NCBI RefSeq assembly: GCF_001571325.1
Contig: NZ_BCTO01000007.1
Span: forward strand, 62,001 to 126,000
Length of the DNA: 64,000 nt
Origin: Delftia tsuruhatensis NBRC 16741
GTDB lineage: Bacteria > Pseudomonadota > Gammaproteobacteria > Burkholderiales > Burkholderiaceae_C
Reading direction: 5' to 3'
Shown here: positions 8,221 to 16,431 of the stretch, one piece after another
How positions within the stretch are numbered: the stretch's first letter is position 1
How the letters are laid out: each line of letters opens with the position of its first letter
Made by a program: the position numbers and the translations under genes
The notes under the pieces: generated by a model
Databases searched by the model: none
The model's input: the letters and a program-made list of their open reading frames with translations, nothing else
Told to the model about the DNA's origin: nothing

Positions 8221-9140
8221 GCCTGGCGCAGCTGCGCCATATTGTCCAGCAGCGCCGTCGGCCCGGCGCTGCCCATCAGGTACCAGCCCTTGGGATCGAG
8301 GAAGACGACCTGCCCCTTGCGGCCGGCCGCCGTGGCGTGGATCCGCGCGTTGTCGAACACCTTGCGCGAAGCCATGATCTCGCCGCCGCCTGCCGCCTGG
8401 CCCGTGGCCGTGTTGCGGTCGATGACATAGATCCACTCGGGGTCCAGCCGCGCCACATCATCGAAGCCGTAGGCGGTGCCGCGGGCTGGCAGCTGCGCGG
8501 CCGATAGCGCCGAGCGCGCGCCGAACACATCGAACAGAAAGCCGAAGCGCGATCCCGGCGCCTGCGGCAGGAGCTTGTCGTTCACGGCCATCAGCAGCAG
8601 GCCCGGCGCGGCCTGCGAGGCCTGGGCACGCAGGCCCTGCAGCTCGGCGTGGAGGCGCTGCACCAGCGCACGGCCCTGCGCCTGGCGGCCGAACAGCAGC
8701 GCCAGCGTGGCGATGTTGCGTTCGATATCGGCCAGCATGTGCTTGCCGCTGACGCTCAGGTCCAGCGTGGGCGCGATGCGTCCCAGCACCTCGGCCTTGC
8801 CGGCCGAGCGCCCGCCCACGACGATCAGGTCGGGCGCCAGCCGGCTCAGCGCCTCGTAGTCGGGCTCGAACAGCCCGCCCGCCGCAGGCCGCTGCGCGAA
8901 GCTGTCCAGGTACCGGGGCAGCTGCGCCCGGGGCACGCCTGCGACCGCCGACGCGGGCACGCCCAGCGCATGCAGTGCATCCAGCGCCCCCAGGTCATAA
9001 ACCACCGCGCGCCGGGGTGCGCCGGGCAGGCTGGCCACTCCCCCGGCATGCCGCACGGACAGCGGGGCCGCCGCCGCAGTCCCCAGGAACAAGGCCGGCA
9101 AGGCCAGCGCCGCCGCACGGCGCGTGATATCGAAGGTCAT
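8196..9140 (-). CDS. Siderophore/heme ABC transporter periplasmic binding protein
   Basis: 314 residues starting MTFDITRRAAALAL, with a Sec signal peptide ending near AAAAPLSV. The body matches cluster III binding proteins of the FatB/YclQ/FepB type: FEPDYEALSRLAPDLIVVGG in the first lobe, a long linking helix, then FDVFGARSAL and DDVARLDPEWIYVIDR in the second. It would deliver ferric siderophore from the outer-membrane receptor to an inner-membrane ABC permease. The TonB receptor gene is 81 bp upstream on the same strand, so the two are probably co-transcribed. No permease or ATPase gene is in the window. A longer reading frame to 9191 lacks signal-peptide character in its extra part. Confidence 0.88.
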   Translation of the reverse strand: MTFDITRRAAALALPALFLGTAAAAPLSVRHAGGVASLPGAPRRAVVYDLGALDALHALGVPASAVAGVPRAQLPRYLDSFAQRPAAGGLFEPDYEALSRLAPDLIVVGGRSAGKAEVLGRIAPTLDLSVSGKHMLADIERNIATLALLFGRQAQGRALVQRLHAELQGLRAQASQAAPGLLLMAVNDKLLPQAPGSRFGFLFDVFGARSALSAAQLPARGTAYGFDDVARLDPEWIYVIDRNTATGQAAGGGEIMASRKVFDNARIHATAAGRKGQVVFLDPKGWYLMGSAGPTALLDNMAQLRQAYGAASSR

Positions 9141-9221
9141 GGCAAAGAATCCCAGGAAAAAATGAAAGGAGTTCCGGCCTCCGGAGGCCACGGGCAGCGG
9201 CCGCCCTTGCGGCCGGGATGC

Positions 9222-11249
9222 CTAGAACTTCACGTTCATGCCGATCCAGTAGCGCCGGCCGTCCTGCACCGTGGCGTAGTCCTCGTAGTACACGTCCTTG
9301 TCGAACAGGTTGTAGATGCCTGCGTAGAAGGTCACGTCCTTGCTGTAGTTGTAGGAGCCGCCCATGTCGAACATGGCATAGCTGCCGGCCACCCAGGTGC
9401 GCGCCGAACGGCCGCCCGTGGGCTGGCTTTCCTTGCCCCGGTAGGACAGCTTGGCCCAGCCCGCCCATTGCTGCGAAGGCTTCCAGTTCAGCGCCAGGTT
9501 GAGCATGTGGCGCGGCAGCTGGCTCAGCGGCTGCCCCGCGAACTCGCCGCTCTTTTGCTCGGACTTGGTGAAGGTGTAGCTGCTGCTCAGGTCCAGCGTG
9601 CGCGCCAGCGGGGCCTTGAACGTGGCTTCGATGCCGCGCGTGATGGCCTTGTCGATATTGACGTTGGTGGTGGGCGTGTTGCCCGAGGAATTGGCCGGTC
9701 CGCACTCCGGGCAGGCGATGCGCGTGATCTTGTCGTTGAACTCGTTGTCGAACACCGTCAGGCCTGCCGACAGGCCGGCGCCGTTGTTGTAGAGCACGCC
9801 CAGTTCCTTGCTCAGCGAGGTTTCGGGCTTCAGGTCGGGGTTGCCGTAGATGTTGCCGCCGCGGCTGGACTGGCCCCAGTCGCCCAGGGTCTGGCGCAGC
9901 GAGGGCGCGCGAAAGCCGGTGGACACGCCGCCCTTGACGGTCCATTGCGCGTCGAGGTTCCACACGCCGTACAGGCGCGGGCTCCATTGCGATCCGCCCT
10001 TGCTGTCGTGGTCGTAGCGCAGGCCGCCGGTCAGGGCGAAGTTCTCGCGCAGGCGCCACTCGTCCTCGGCGAACCAGGCGTACTGCGTGCGATCGGCCGT
10101 GGTGCGCGCCGAGCCCGGCAGCGTATTGGTCGTCGTGTCGCGCAGGTCCTGCTGGTTGTAGTACACGCCCGTGGTCAGCAGGTGCTGGCGGCCCAGCGGC
10201 GCCACCCAGCTGCTGTTGAACACCGTGTTCCTGATGGTCATGTCGCGCGACAGGTTGCGCGTTTCCTCGCGCTGCAGATAGGTGTCGGAGGAAGCCCAGC
10301 CCCAGCGGCCCTTGTGCTGCAGCGAGTAGTTCTCGCGCTCGAACTTGCGGTCGCTGGGCGCATCGGTGGGCAGCAGGGTCATGCCAGGCGACGAAACGAA
10401 GTGCTGGCGCGAAGTGCCGATCTCGGCGATCAGGTCGTGGTCCTTGCTGGGGGTCAGCGCCAGGCGCAGGTTCAGCGAACGGTTGTCGCTCTTGTTGTAG
10501 CCCTGGTAGATGCGGTCCTGGTCGCGCTTGCCGTAGTTGCCGTACAGGCTCAGGCCCAGCAGGTCGGTCTTGATCGGGCCTGACAGGTAGAAGTTGGTCT
10601 GGTAGGCATCGCCCGAGGTGGAGCGCTCCTGCAGCGTGGCGTCGGCGCGCACCGAGCCATGCCAGTTCTTCGCCACCTTGCGGGTGATGACGTTGATCAC
10701 GCCGCCCATGGCGTCCGAGCCGTACAGCGAGGACATGGGACCGCGCACCACCTCGATGCGCTCGATGGCCTCCAGCGGCGGAATCCAGCTCTGGTCCGTG
10801 CCCGTGCTGCCGTTGGTCTGGGTCTCGCGCGTGCTCATGCGCTTGCCGTCCACCAGGATCAGGGTGTAGTTGGCGCCCATGCCGCGCAACGAGATGTCGT
10901 TGGAGTTGTTGTCCGAGGGCGTGAGGATCACGCCGGGCACATCGCGCAGGGCATCGTGCAGGTTGCGGTAGGCGCCCTGCTCCAGTTCCTGGCGCGTGAT
11001 CACCGAGATCGAGGCCGGCGCCTGGCTGATCTCCTGCTCGAAGCCGCTGGCCGTCACGACCAGGGTTTCCAGCGCGGCCCCGCCTGCTGCCTGGGCCAGC
11101 GCGCTGCCCGAGGCCAGCAGGCCCAGGCAGGCGCCCAGCGCGGTGCGGCGCAGGGGAACGACGGTGGAGGGAAACGAAGCACGCAGGGAGGTGCAAAGGG
11201 CGGACAGGGCAAAGCCACGGCCCGCCGCGGGGGCTGTGCAGTTGTGCAT
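9222..11249 (-). CDS. TonB-dependent siderophore receptor (FepA family)
   Basis: About 675 residues from the ATG at 11249 (an upstream ATG at 11300 is also possible). A long N-terminal signal region ends near GSALAQA. TonB-box-like ETLVVTASG is followed by the plug domain (ALRDVPGVIL, IERIEVVRGPMSSLYGSDAMGGVINVIT) and a beta barrel ending in the outer-membrane C-terminal Phe (MNVKF). FepA-type signatures such as GFRAPSLRQ, NPDLKPETS and a Cys-pair loop (ACPEC) are present. It imports a ferric siderophore, most likely catecholate; the exact ligand is unknown. A Fur-like site lies 75-90 bp upstream, and the next gene encodes the matching periplasmic binding protein. Confidence 0.92.
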   Translation of the reverse strand: MHNCTAPAAGRGFALSALCTSLRASFPSTVVPLRRTALGACLGLLASGSALAQAAGGAALETLVVTASGFEQEISQAPASISVITRQELEQGAYRNLHDALRDVPGVILTPSDNNSNDISLRGMGANYTLILVDGKRMSTRETQTNGSTGTDQSWIPPLEAIERIEVVRGPMSSLYGSDAMGGVINVITRKVAKNWHGSVRADATLQERSTSGDAYQTNFYLSGPIKTDLLGLSLYGNYGKRDQDRIYQGYNKSDNRSLNLRLALTPSKDHDLIAEIGTSRQHFVSSPGMTLLPTDAPSDRKFERENYSLQHKGRWGWASSDTYLQREETRNLSRDMTIRNTVFNSSWVAPLGRQHLLTTGVYYNQQDLRDTTTNTLPGSARTTADRTQYAWFAEDEWRLRENFALTGGLRYDHDSKGGSQWSPRLYGVWNLDAQWTVKGGVSTGFRAPSLRQTLGDWGQSSRGGNIYGNPDLKPETSLSKELGVLYNNGAGLSAGLTVFDNEFNDKITRIACPECGPANSSGNTPTTNVNIDKAITRGIEATFKAPLARTLDLSSSYTFTKSEQKSGEFAGQPLSQLPRHMLNLALNWKPSQQWAGWAKLSYRGKESQPTGGRSARTWVAGSYAMFDMGGSYNYSKDVTFYAGIYNLFDKDVYYEDYATVQDGRRYWIGMNVKF

Positions 11250-11581
11250 GGGAAAGCTCGCAAGAAGAATCACGGACGGTCGAACGACCGGGGTGCGCAT
11301 CCGCTCTGTTGTTTTTGATGAGTGCGAATCGTTCTTATTTTATTTTCCCGACGACAACGGCCTGGCCGACGGCAGCGCAGCTGCTGTTTTTCTTTACAAG
11401 CGGGCCGATCTGTGAGCAATTCATTCAGGATGCTGAATGTTGCCTTGTTCATCAATGACATGCAGGGCTGCCAGTGCCCGGGCGCGTGCAGCGCCCGGCC
11501 CGATTCACGGCGTTCCGGCGAACACGGCGGCTTTGTAAAGTTGGCCCGATGTGGCCGGCAGGCAACATCCTGATACGAAGA
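11250..11581. other. Intergenic region upstream of the TonB receptor
   Basis: This 332-bp gap separates the receptor start from the stop of the DUF445 gene. It is clearly more AT-rich than its surroundings around 11310-11350. Apart from the Fur-like site I see no gene, RNA or convincing terminator. Confidence 0.6.
11322..11342 (-). promoter_or_regulatory. Possible Fur box
   Basis: The minus strand reads AATAAGAACGATTCGCAC, close to the GATAATGATAATCATTATC-type Fur consensus as it appears in beta-proteobacteria (NATNATNAT followed by GATTCGCA). It sits in an AT-rich patch upstream of the siderophore receptor. It is assigned by eye; strength and exact borders are uncertain. Confidence 0.5.
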
Positions 11582-12886
11582 TCAGGACCACAGCCGCCCC
11601 GCATTGGAGACCAGGAACAGCAGCAGCCCCACGGCACCGCCGACCACGGTGCCATTGATGCGGATGTACTGCAGGTCCTTGCCGATGTGCAGCTCGATCA
11701 GCTCGGACAGCTCGCGCGCATCCCAGCGCCGCACGGTGTCGGCGATGTGCTGGGCCAGGAACTGCGAGACATCGGGCGCCAGCGCCTGGGCCCAGCGCTT
11801 GAGGCGTTCGTTCATGGAGTGGCGCAGCGCCTCGTCATGCGCCAGCGACTGGCCCAGCCAGCGGCCCATGGCCGCGGTCTTGCGCGCCACCTGCGAATGC
11901 TCGTTGGCCAGGTCCGCCTGCAGCCTGGCGCGCAGGCCCAGCCACAGCGAACGCAGGTAGCCGGCCAGCTTCTCGTCGTGCAGCAGGTAGTCGCGCAGGC
12001 GCTCGGCGCGATCGGCCATGGCCGGGTCGGACTGCAGCCGGTCAATCAGCCGCTGCACGGAGGCATCGAACGCCTTGCGCATGTGGTGCCCGGGATCGCT
12101 GGCGATGTCCTGCAGCAGGCTGTCCAGCGCCCCGGCGATGGCCGTGGCACCCTTGTCGCCGAGCCAGTCCGTAGGCAGCATCTTTTCCTTGAGCGGATGC
12201 TCGCGCTTGAGCCACAGCACGATGGTCCGGGCGATCAGCACATGGGTCTCGGATTCGCGCAGCACGCCGCTGACGCGCGCCAGCACATCGTCGAGCACGG
12301 CCTGGTGGCGCCCGTCCTGGGTCAGGCCCGACAGCAGGTCCGCCGCCGCGCGCGGCAGGTCCAGATGCTCCAGCAAGGCCTTGAACGAGTGCGAAAGAAA
12401 GCGCTCCACCTGCCGGTCCTGCACCATCTCCAGCGCCGCCAGCGCCAGCCGCGCCACCTGCCGCCCCAGCAGCGTGCTGTTGGCCGGTGAGGTCAGCCAG
12501 CCCGCCAGCACGCGCGCGGGATCATGGCGCTCGATCAGCGCCACCAGCGAAGGCCCGTCCAGGAACTTGTCGCGCACGAAATTCGCCAGGTTCAGCCCGA
12601 TGCGGTCCTTGTTGCGCGGAATGATGGCCGTGTGGCGCCCGACCACGGGCAGCGGAATGTGCCGGAACAGGGCAGACACCGCAAACCAGTCGGCCAGCGC
12701 GCCGACCAGCGAGGCCTCGGTCACGGCCTTGATGCAGGCCAGCCACAGCGGCACCTGCTGCCAGTGCGCTGCCGCCACCGACGAGGCCACGAAGCCCAGC
12801 GCCATGAGCAGCAGCAACGCCAGCGGCAGGCGCTTGGCCGACTTCAGTGTTTGACGTTGCTCTGGCGACAGCATGGAGCGCAGCAT
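11582..12886 (-). CDS. DUF445 (YjiN-type) membrane protein
   Basis: 434 residues starting MLRSMLSPEQRQ; an ATG four codons later is equally possible. There is one N-terminal hydrophobic segment (LALLLLMALGFVASS), then the DUF445 signature TEASLVGALADWFAVSALFR and PRNKDRIGLNLANFV. A long helical middle region follows, and a final membrane segment (VGGAVGLLLFLVSNAG). Length and layout match E. coli YjiN. The family has no established function; the topology suggests an inner-membrane protein with a large helical domain on one side. It is not linked to its neighbours by operon structure. Confidence 0.88.
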   Translation of the reverse strand: MLRSMLSPEQRQTLKSAKRLPLALLLLMALGFVASSVAAAHWQQVPLWLACIKAVTEASLVGALADWFAVSALFRHIPLPVVGRHTAIIPRNKDRIGLNLANFVRDKFLDGPSLVALIERHDPARVLAGWLTSPANSTLLGRQVARLALAALEMVQDRQVERFLSHSFKALLEHLDLPRAAADLLSGLTQDGRHQAVLDDVLARVSGVLRESETHVLIARTIVLWLKREHPLKEKMLPTDWLGDKGATAIAGALDSLLQDIASDPGHHMRKAFDASVQRLIDRLQSDPAMADRAERLRDYLLHDEKLAGYLRSLWLGLRARLQADLANEHSQVARKTAAMGRWLGQSLAHDEALRHSMNERLKRWAQALAPDVSQFLAQHIADTVRRWDARELSELIELHIGKDLQYIRINGTVVGGAVGLLLFLVSNAGRLWS

Positions 12887-13006
12887 ACGACGCCCGCCGG
12901 GCCCCGCGTGGCGATGCCTGCCGCCAATGCCTGTCAGCCAGCGCCTGACCCCGGATTGCGCGGACAATACCGGCTTTCTTCAGAACCCTCTTGCGAGAAC
13001 AAGACC

Positions 13007-13264
13007 ATGACCGACGCCAACGCATCCGCCGAGCGCCCCGCCCTGCCCGACCACCTGTCCATCGACCCGCGCAGCCCGCACCACGTGGCGGCCGTGTTCG
13101 AGCACGACATCGGCATCCGCTTCAACGGCAAGGAGCGGTTCGACGTGGAGGAGTATTGCGTGAGCGAGGGATGGATCAAGGTGCCCGCGGGCAAGACGGT
13201 GGATCGCAAGGGCAGGCCCTTGCTGATCAAGCTCAAGGGCACCGTGCAAGCCTTCTACCGCTGA
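13007..13264 (+). CDS. DUF3297 family small protein
   Basis: An 85-residue soluble protein starting MTDANASAERPALPDHLSID, with the conserved blocks HHVAAVFEHDIGIRFNGKER, YCVSEGWIKVPAGKT and LLIKLKGTVQAFY. It matches the glutathione-peroxidase-like DUF3297 group of Proteobacteria in size and motifs, as far as I can recall. No function is established. A long upstream extension of the frame is antisense to the DUF445 gene and was rejected. It is followed by a strong inverted repeat. Confidence 0.85.
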   Translation: MTDANASAERPALPDHLSIDPRSPHHVAAVFEHDIGIRFNGKERFDVEEYCVSEGWIKVPAGKTVDRKGRPLLIKLKGTVQAFYR

Positions 13265-13273
13265 GCCTTCGGA

Positions 13274-13330
13274 CCTTGTCGCGCCTCTTGCCACAGAGGT
13301 GCTACAAGGGGCGCGACAAGGGCGCGACAA
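13274..13330. repeat. Nested inverted repeat plus 11-bp tandem repeat
   Basis: CCTTGTCGCGCC (13274-13285) is the exact reverse complement of 13310-13321. A smaller hairpin, CCTCT-TGCCAC-AGAGG, lies inside at 13284-13299. The 11-mer GGGCGCGACAA is repeated in tandem at 13309-13319 and 13320-13330. It lies between two convergent genes and may act as a terminator, although it has no T-run. Confidence 0.7.
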
Positions 13331-13387
13331 AGGCATGCCAGGGGTGCGGCAGAGCCAGGAACCACCCAGGGCAGGCTCCGGCAAAGC

Positions 13388-14593
13388 CTACTGGAGCGCC
13401 TCGGCCGGCCCAAAAAACTCATACCGCACCTGCTCCTGCGGCACCCCCAGGGCCTTCAACGATTCCTTCACCGACCGCATGAACGGCCGAGGCCCCAGGA
13501 AGTAGACATCGGCATCCACGGCGGGCAGCCATTCACCCAGCTGGCGGGCGGTCAGCAGGCCCTGCGCATCGACCCCATCGCCCTCCTCCGCCCGGTCATA
13601 GCAGTAATAACGGGTGAGCTGCGGATGCACGGCAGCCAGCGCATCCACATGCTCGCGGAAGGCATGCACCCCGCGCTCGCGTGCGCAGTGGATGAAGACC
13701 ACGGGCCGCCGGGTCGGCAAGGCCGCGTCCAGCATGGGCAGGGTCGGCGTGATGCCCACGCCGCCGCTGATCAGCACCAGCGGGCGCTCGCCGGGCTGCA
13801 GCGTGAAGTGGCCTGCGGGCGGGAACAGCTGCAGCGTGTCGCCGACCCGGACCCGGTCGTGCAGGAAGTTGGAGACCTTGCCACCCGCCTCGCGCTTGAC
13901 GCTGATGCGCAGGCTGCGCCCGTCTGCGGGTGCGGACAGGGAGTAGTTGCGCCGCTGCTCCTGGCCGTCCACCACCAGGCGCAGGCCGATGTACTGGCCG
14001 GGCTGGTGGGCGATCACGGGGCCGCCGTCGGCGGGCACCAGGTAGAAGGACGTGATCTCGGCGCTTTCCTGCACCTTGTCCTCCACCACGAAGGCGCGCT
14101 CGCCGCGCCAGCCGCCTTCGGCCGCCGCCGTGCGGTCATAGGCCTGGCGCTCGGCGCCGATCAGGATGTCGGCCAGCTGCTGGTAGGCGGCGCCCCAGGC
14201 AGCTATGACCTCGTCGGTGGCGATCTCGGCGCCCAGCACTTCGCGGATGGCGCGCAGCAGGCAGGTGCCGACGATGGGGTAGTGCTCGGGCTGCACCTGC
14301 AGCGCAACGTGCTTGTTGATGATCTGCGCGGGCAGGTCGCCCAGGGCGTCCAGCCGGTCGATGTGCCTGGCGTACATGAGCACGCTGTAGGCCAGGGCAC
14401 GCGGCTGGGCGCCGCTTTGCTGGTGGGCCATGTTGAACAGGGCGCGCACCTCGGGGTACTCGCCCAGCATGGTTTGGTAGAAATGCGTGATCAGCGCTTC
14501 GCCGCCGGTTTCAAGCAGCGGAACGGTGGATTGGACGATGGCACGTTGGCGGTCGGTCAGCACGGGAAACTCCTTGGGTACGGGGACGGACAT
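13388..14593 (-). CDS. hmp: Flavohemoprotein (nitric oxide dioxygenase)
   Basis: 401 residues starting MSVPVPKEFPVLTDRQRAIV, the normal length for Hmp. The N-terminal globin domain (1-140) contains HFYQTMLGEYPEVRALFN. A ferredoxin-reductase FAD domain follows (QPGQYIGLRLVVDGQEQRRN, YSLSAPADG), then an NAD-binding domain (VLISGGVGITPTLPM, YFLGPRPFMR). It converts NO and O2 to nitrate with NAD(P)H. The ATG at 14593 is preferred over upstream starts because the sigma-54 promoter at 14626-14641 would place the transcript start near 14616. It is divergent from norR, which makes NorR control very likely. Confidence 0.95.
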   Translation of the reverse strand: MSVPVPKEFPVLTDRQRAIVQSTVPLLETGGEALITHFYQTMLGEYPEVRALFNMAHQQSGAQPRALAYSVLMYARHIDRLDALGDLPAQIINKHVALQVQPEHYPIVGTCLLRAIREVLGAEIATDEVIAAWGAAYQQLADILIGAERQAYDRTAAAEGGWRGERAFVVEDKVQESAEITSFYLVPADGGPVIAHQPGQYIGLRLVVDGQEQRRNYSLSAPADGRSLRISVKREAGGKVSNFLHDRVRVGDTLQLFPPAGHFTLQPGERPLVLISGGVGITPTLPMLDAALPTRRPVVFIHCARERGVHAFREHVDALAAVHPQLTRYYCYDRAEEGDGVDAQGLLTARQLGEWLPAVDADVYFLGPRPFMRSVKESLKALGVPQEQVRYEFFGPAEALQ

Positions 14594-14625
14594 GCCCGGT
14601 GCGATGCCGGACATGCCTTGGCAAA

Positions 14626-14641
14626 GGCAAGGCCCGTGCCA
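14626..14641 (-). promoter_or_regulatory. Sigma-54 promoter of hmp
   Basis: The minus strand reads TGGCACGGGCCTTGCC, a full match to TGGCAC-N5-TTGC. It lies 33 bp upstream of the chosen hmp ATG and about 42 bp downstream of the nearest NorR-type site, which is normal enhancer-promoter geometry. Confidence 0.88.
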
Positions 14642-14682
14642 GTCCTGCGACCCTTGAAGAACAAGGGCTTGGCGTTTCATGC

Positions 14683-14718
14683 GTCAATATGACTCTCGTC
14701 AAATCGAGTCCTTTTGAC
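14683..14718. promoter_or_regulatory. NorR binding region
   Basis: GTCAATATGAC at 14683-14693 fits the NorR core GTCA-N3-TGAC exactly. GTCCTTTTGAC at 14708-14718 is a one-mismatch copy. Between them, from 14698, a GTCA half-site has no good partner. NorR typically uses three such sites upstream of its sigma-54 target. Confidence 0.75.
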
Positions 14719-14734
14719 AGCAATCGCAGTCTTT

Positions 14735-16306
14735 ATGACCACATCCACCGCCCTGCACGCCCTCACCCCTCTGGTGGCCGACCTGGCCCAGGACCTGCCT
14801 GAGCGCGAGCGCTTTCGCCGCCTGCTGGCAGCCCTGCGCGCCGTGCTGCCGGCCGATGCCGCCGCCCTGCTGCGCCTGGAAGGCGAGTGGCTGCGGCCCG
14901 TGGCCATCGACGGCCTGGTGCCCGATGCGCTGGGCCGGCGCTTTCGCATTGCCGAGCACCCGCGCTTCGCCCAGCTGCTGGCCGCGGGCCAGGCCATGCG
15001 CTTTGCGCCAGACAGCCCGCTGCCCGATCCCTATGACGGCCTGGTGGCCCAGGGCCACGGGCCGCTGGAGGTGCACGACTGCATGGGCTGCGTGCTGCAG
15101 ACCGGCGGCCTGCCCTGGGGCCTGCTCACGCTGGACGCGCTGGACCCGGGGCGCTTTGCCGACCCGGCCGCGCTGGCGGCGCTGCAGGCCTTCAGCAACC
15201 TGGCGGCGGCCACCGTGACCACGGCCGAGCGGCTGCGCCGGTTGGCGCGCAGTGCGCGCGCCCTGCCCGCACCCGGCGCCGCCCCGGGGGGCGATTCATC
15301 GCGTCCGCTGATCGGCCAGAGCCCGGCCATGCGCGCGCTGCAAAAGGACATCGCCCTGGTCGCGGCCAGCGACCTCAATGTGCTGATCACGGGCGAGACC
15401 GGCACGGGCAAGGAACTGGTGGCCCAGGCCGTGCATGCGCAGTCGGCGCGTGCAGGCCGGGCGCTGGTCAGCATCAACTGCGCGGCCCTGCCCGACAACC
15501 TGGTCGAAAGCGAGCTGTTCGGCCATGTGCGCGGCGCCTTCACGGGCGCGCTGTCCGAGCGCAGCGGCAAGTTCGAGCAGGCCGACCAGGGCACGCTGTT
15601 CCTGGACGAAGTGGGCGAGCTGTCCCTGCCCGTGCAGGCCAAGCTGCTGCGCGTGCTGCAAAGCGGCCAGCTGCAGCGCCTGGGTTCGGACCGCGAGCAC
15701 CATGTGGACGTGCGCGTGATCGCCGCCACCAACCGCGACCTGGCCGCCGAGGTGGCGGCAGGCCGCATGCGCGCCGATTTCTTCCACCGCCTGAGCGTCT
15801 ACCCGCTGCGCGTGCCCGCGCTGCGCGAGCGCGACAGCGACGTGCTGATGCTGGCCGGCTTCTTCCTCGAGGAAAACCGTTCGCGCCTGGGCCTGGGCGG
15901 ACTGCGCCTGCACCCCGCTGCGCAATCGGCCTTGCTCGCCCAGGACTGGCCCGGCAATGTCCGGGAACTGGAGCACCTCATCAGCCGCGGCGTGCTGCGG
16001 GCGCTCAGCCGTGCGCCCTCCGGCACTCCGGCCGGTGGCCGGGCACGCATGGTCACGCTGGGGCAGGCCGATCTCTGGGATGACGCGCAGCCCCCGGCGA
16101 CGGCCACCCCGACCCTGCCCGTCCCACAGGTCGCATCGCCCGGCGCCAGCCCCCAAGGCCTGCGCAATGCCGTGGAGAGCTACGAGCGCCAGCTGATCGA
16201 GGCCAGCCTGCAGCGCCACCACGGTAGCTGGGCCGCCGCCGCACGCGAGCTGCAGATGGACCGCGCCAACCTGCAGCGGCTGGCGCGGCGGCTGGGACTG
16301 GCATGA
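14735..16306 (+). CDS. norR: Nitric oxide-responsive sigma-54 activator NorR
   Basis: 523 residues starting MTTSTALHALTPLVADLAQD. A GAF domain with a mononuclear-iron NO sensor is expected in the first 180 residues. The AAA+ domain has GETGTGKE at 220-227, the canonical GAFTGA loop at 267-272, and GTLFLDEVGELSLPVQAKLL. A C-terminal Fis-type HTH closes it (SWAAAARELQMDRANLQRLARRLG). The family activates NO-detoxification genes when NO binds the GAF iron. Here the divergent partner is hmp. It has no in-frame conflict with an alternative TTG at 14714, which lies inside the NorR sites. Confidence 0.95.
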   Translation: MTTSTALHALTPLVADLAQDLPERERFRRLLAALRAVLPADAAALLRLEGEWLRPVAIDGLVPDALGRRFRIAEHPRFAQLLAAGQAMRFAPDSPLPDPYDGLVAQGHGPLEVHDCMGCVLQTGGLPWGLLTLDALDPGRFADPAALAALQAFSNLAAATVTTAERLRRLARSARALPAPGAAPGGDSSRPLIGQSPAMRALQKDIALVAASDLNVLITGETGTGKELVAQAVHAQSARAGRALVSINCAALPDNLVESELFGHVRGAFTGALSERSGKFEQADQGTLFLDEVGELSLPVQAKLLRVLQSGQLQRLGSDREHHVDVRVIAATNRDLAAEVAAGRMRADFFHRLSVYPLRVPALRERDSDVLMLAGFFLEENRSRLGLGGLRLHPAAQSALLAQDWPGNVRELEHLISRGVLRALSRAPSGTPAGGRARMVTLGQADLWDDAQPPATATPTLPVPQVASPGASPQGLRNAVESYERQLIEASLQRHHGSWAAAARELQMDRANLQRLARRLGLA

Positions 16307-16342
16307 GGGGTCATGCGGCCGGCCCGCCGCCTTGAGACGAAG

Positions 16343-16409
16343 GCTTATTTAAGTCAGCTTAACTTGGCGCTCTCGTTATTTAAGAAAAACCGCATTTGCT
16401 TAAATAAGC
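16343..16409. promoter_or_regulatory. AT-rich dyad with three TTATTTAAG copies upstream of fic
   Basis: GCTTATTTAAG (16343-16353) is repeated in reverse at 16399-16409 (CTTAAATAAGC), and a direct copy TTATTTAAG lies at 16376-16384. AAGT-CAGCTTA-ACTT forms another dyad beside the first copy. The block is strikingly AT-rich against the surroundings and ends 22 bp before the fic ATG. It is probably the promoter and an operator, possibly bound by the winged-helix part of the Fic protein itself. Confidence 0.6.
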
Positions 16410-16431
16410 GTCCAAAGCCATAGTCAGCCCC

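Noticed and set aside
8649-10583. A 644-codon plus-strand frame opposite the iron-uptake genes
   Set aside because: Shadow of the two minus-strand genes; no domain and typical GC3-driven composition.
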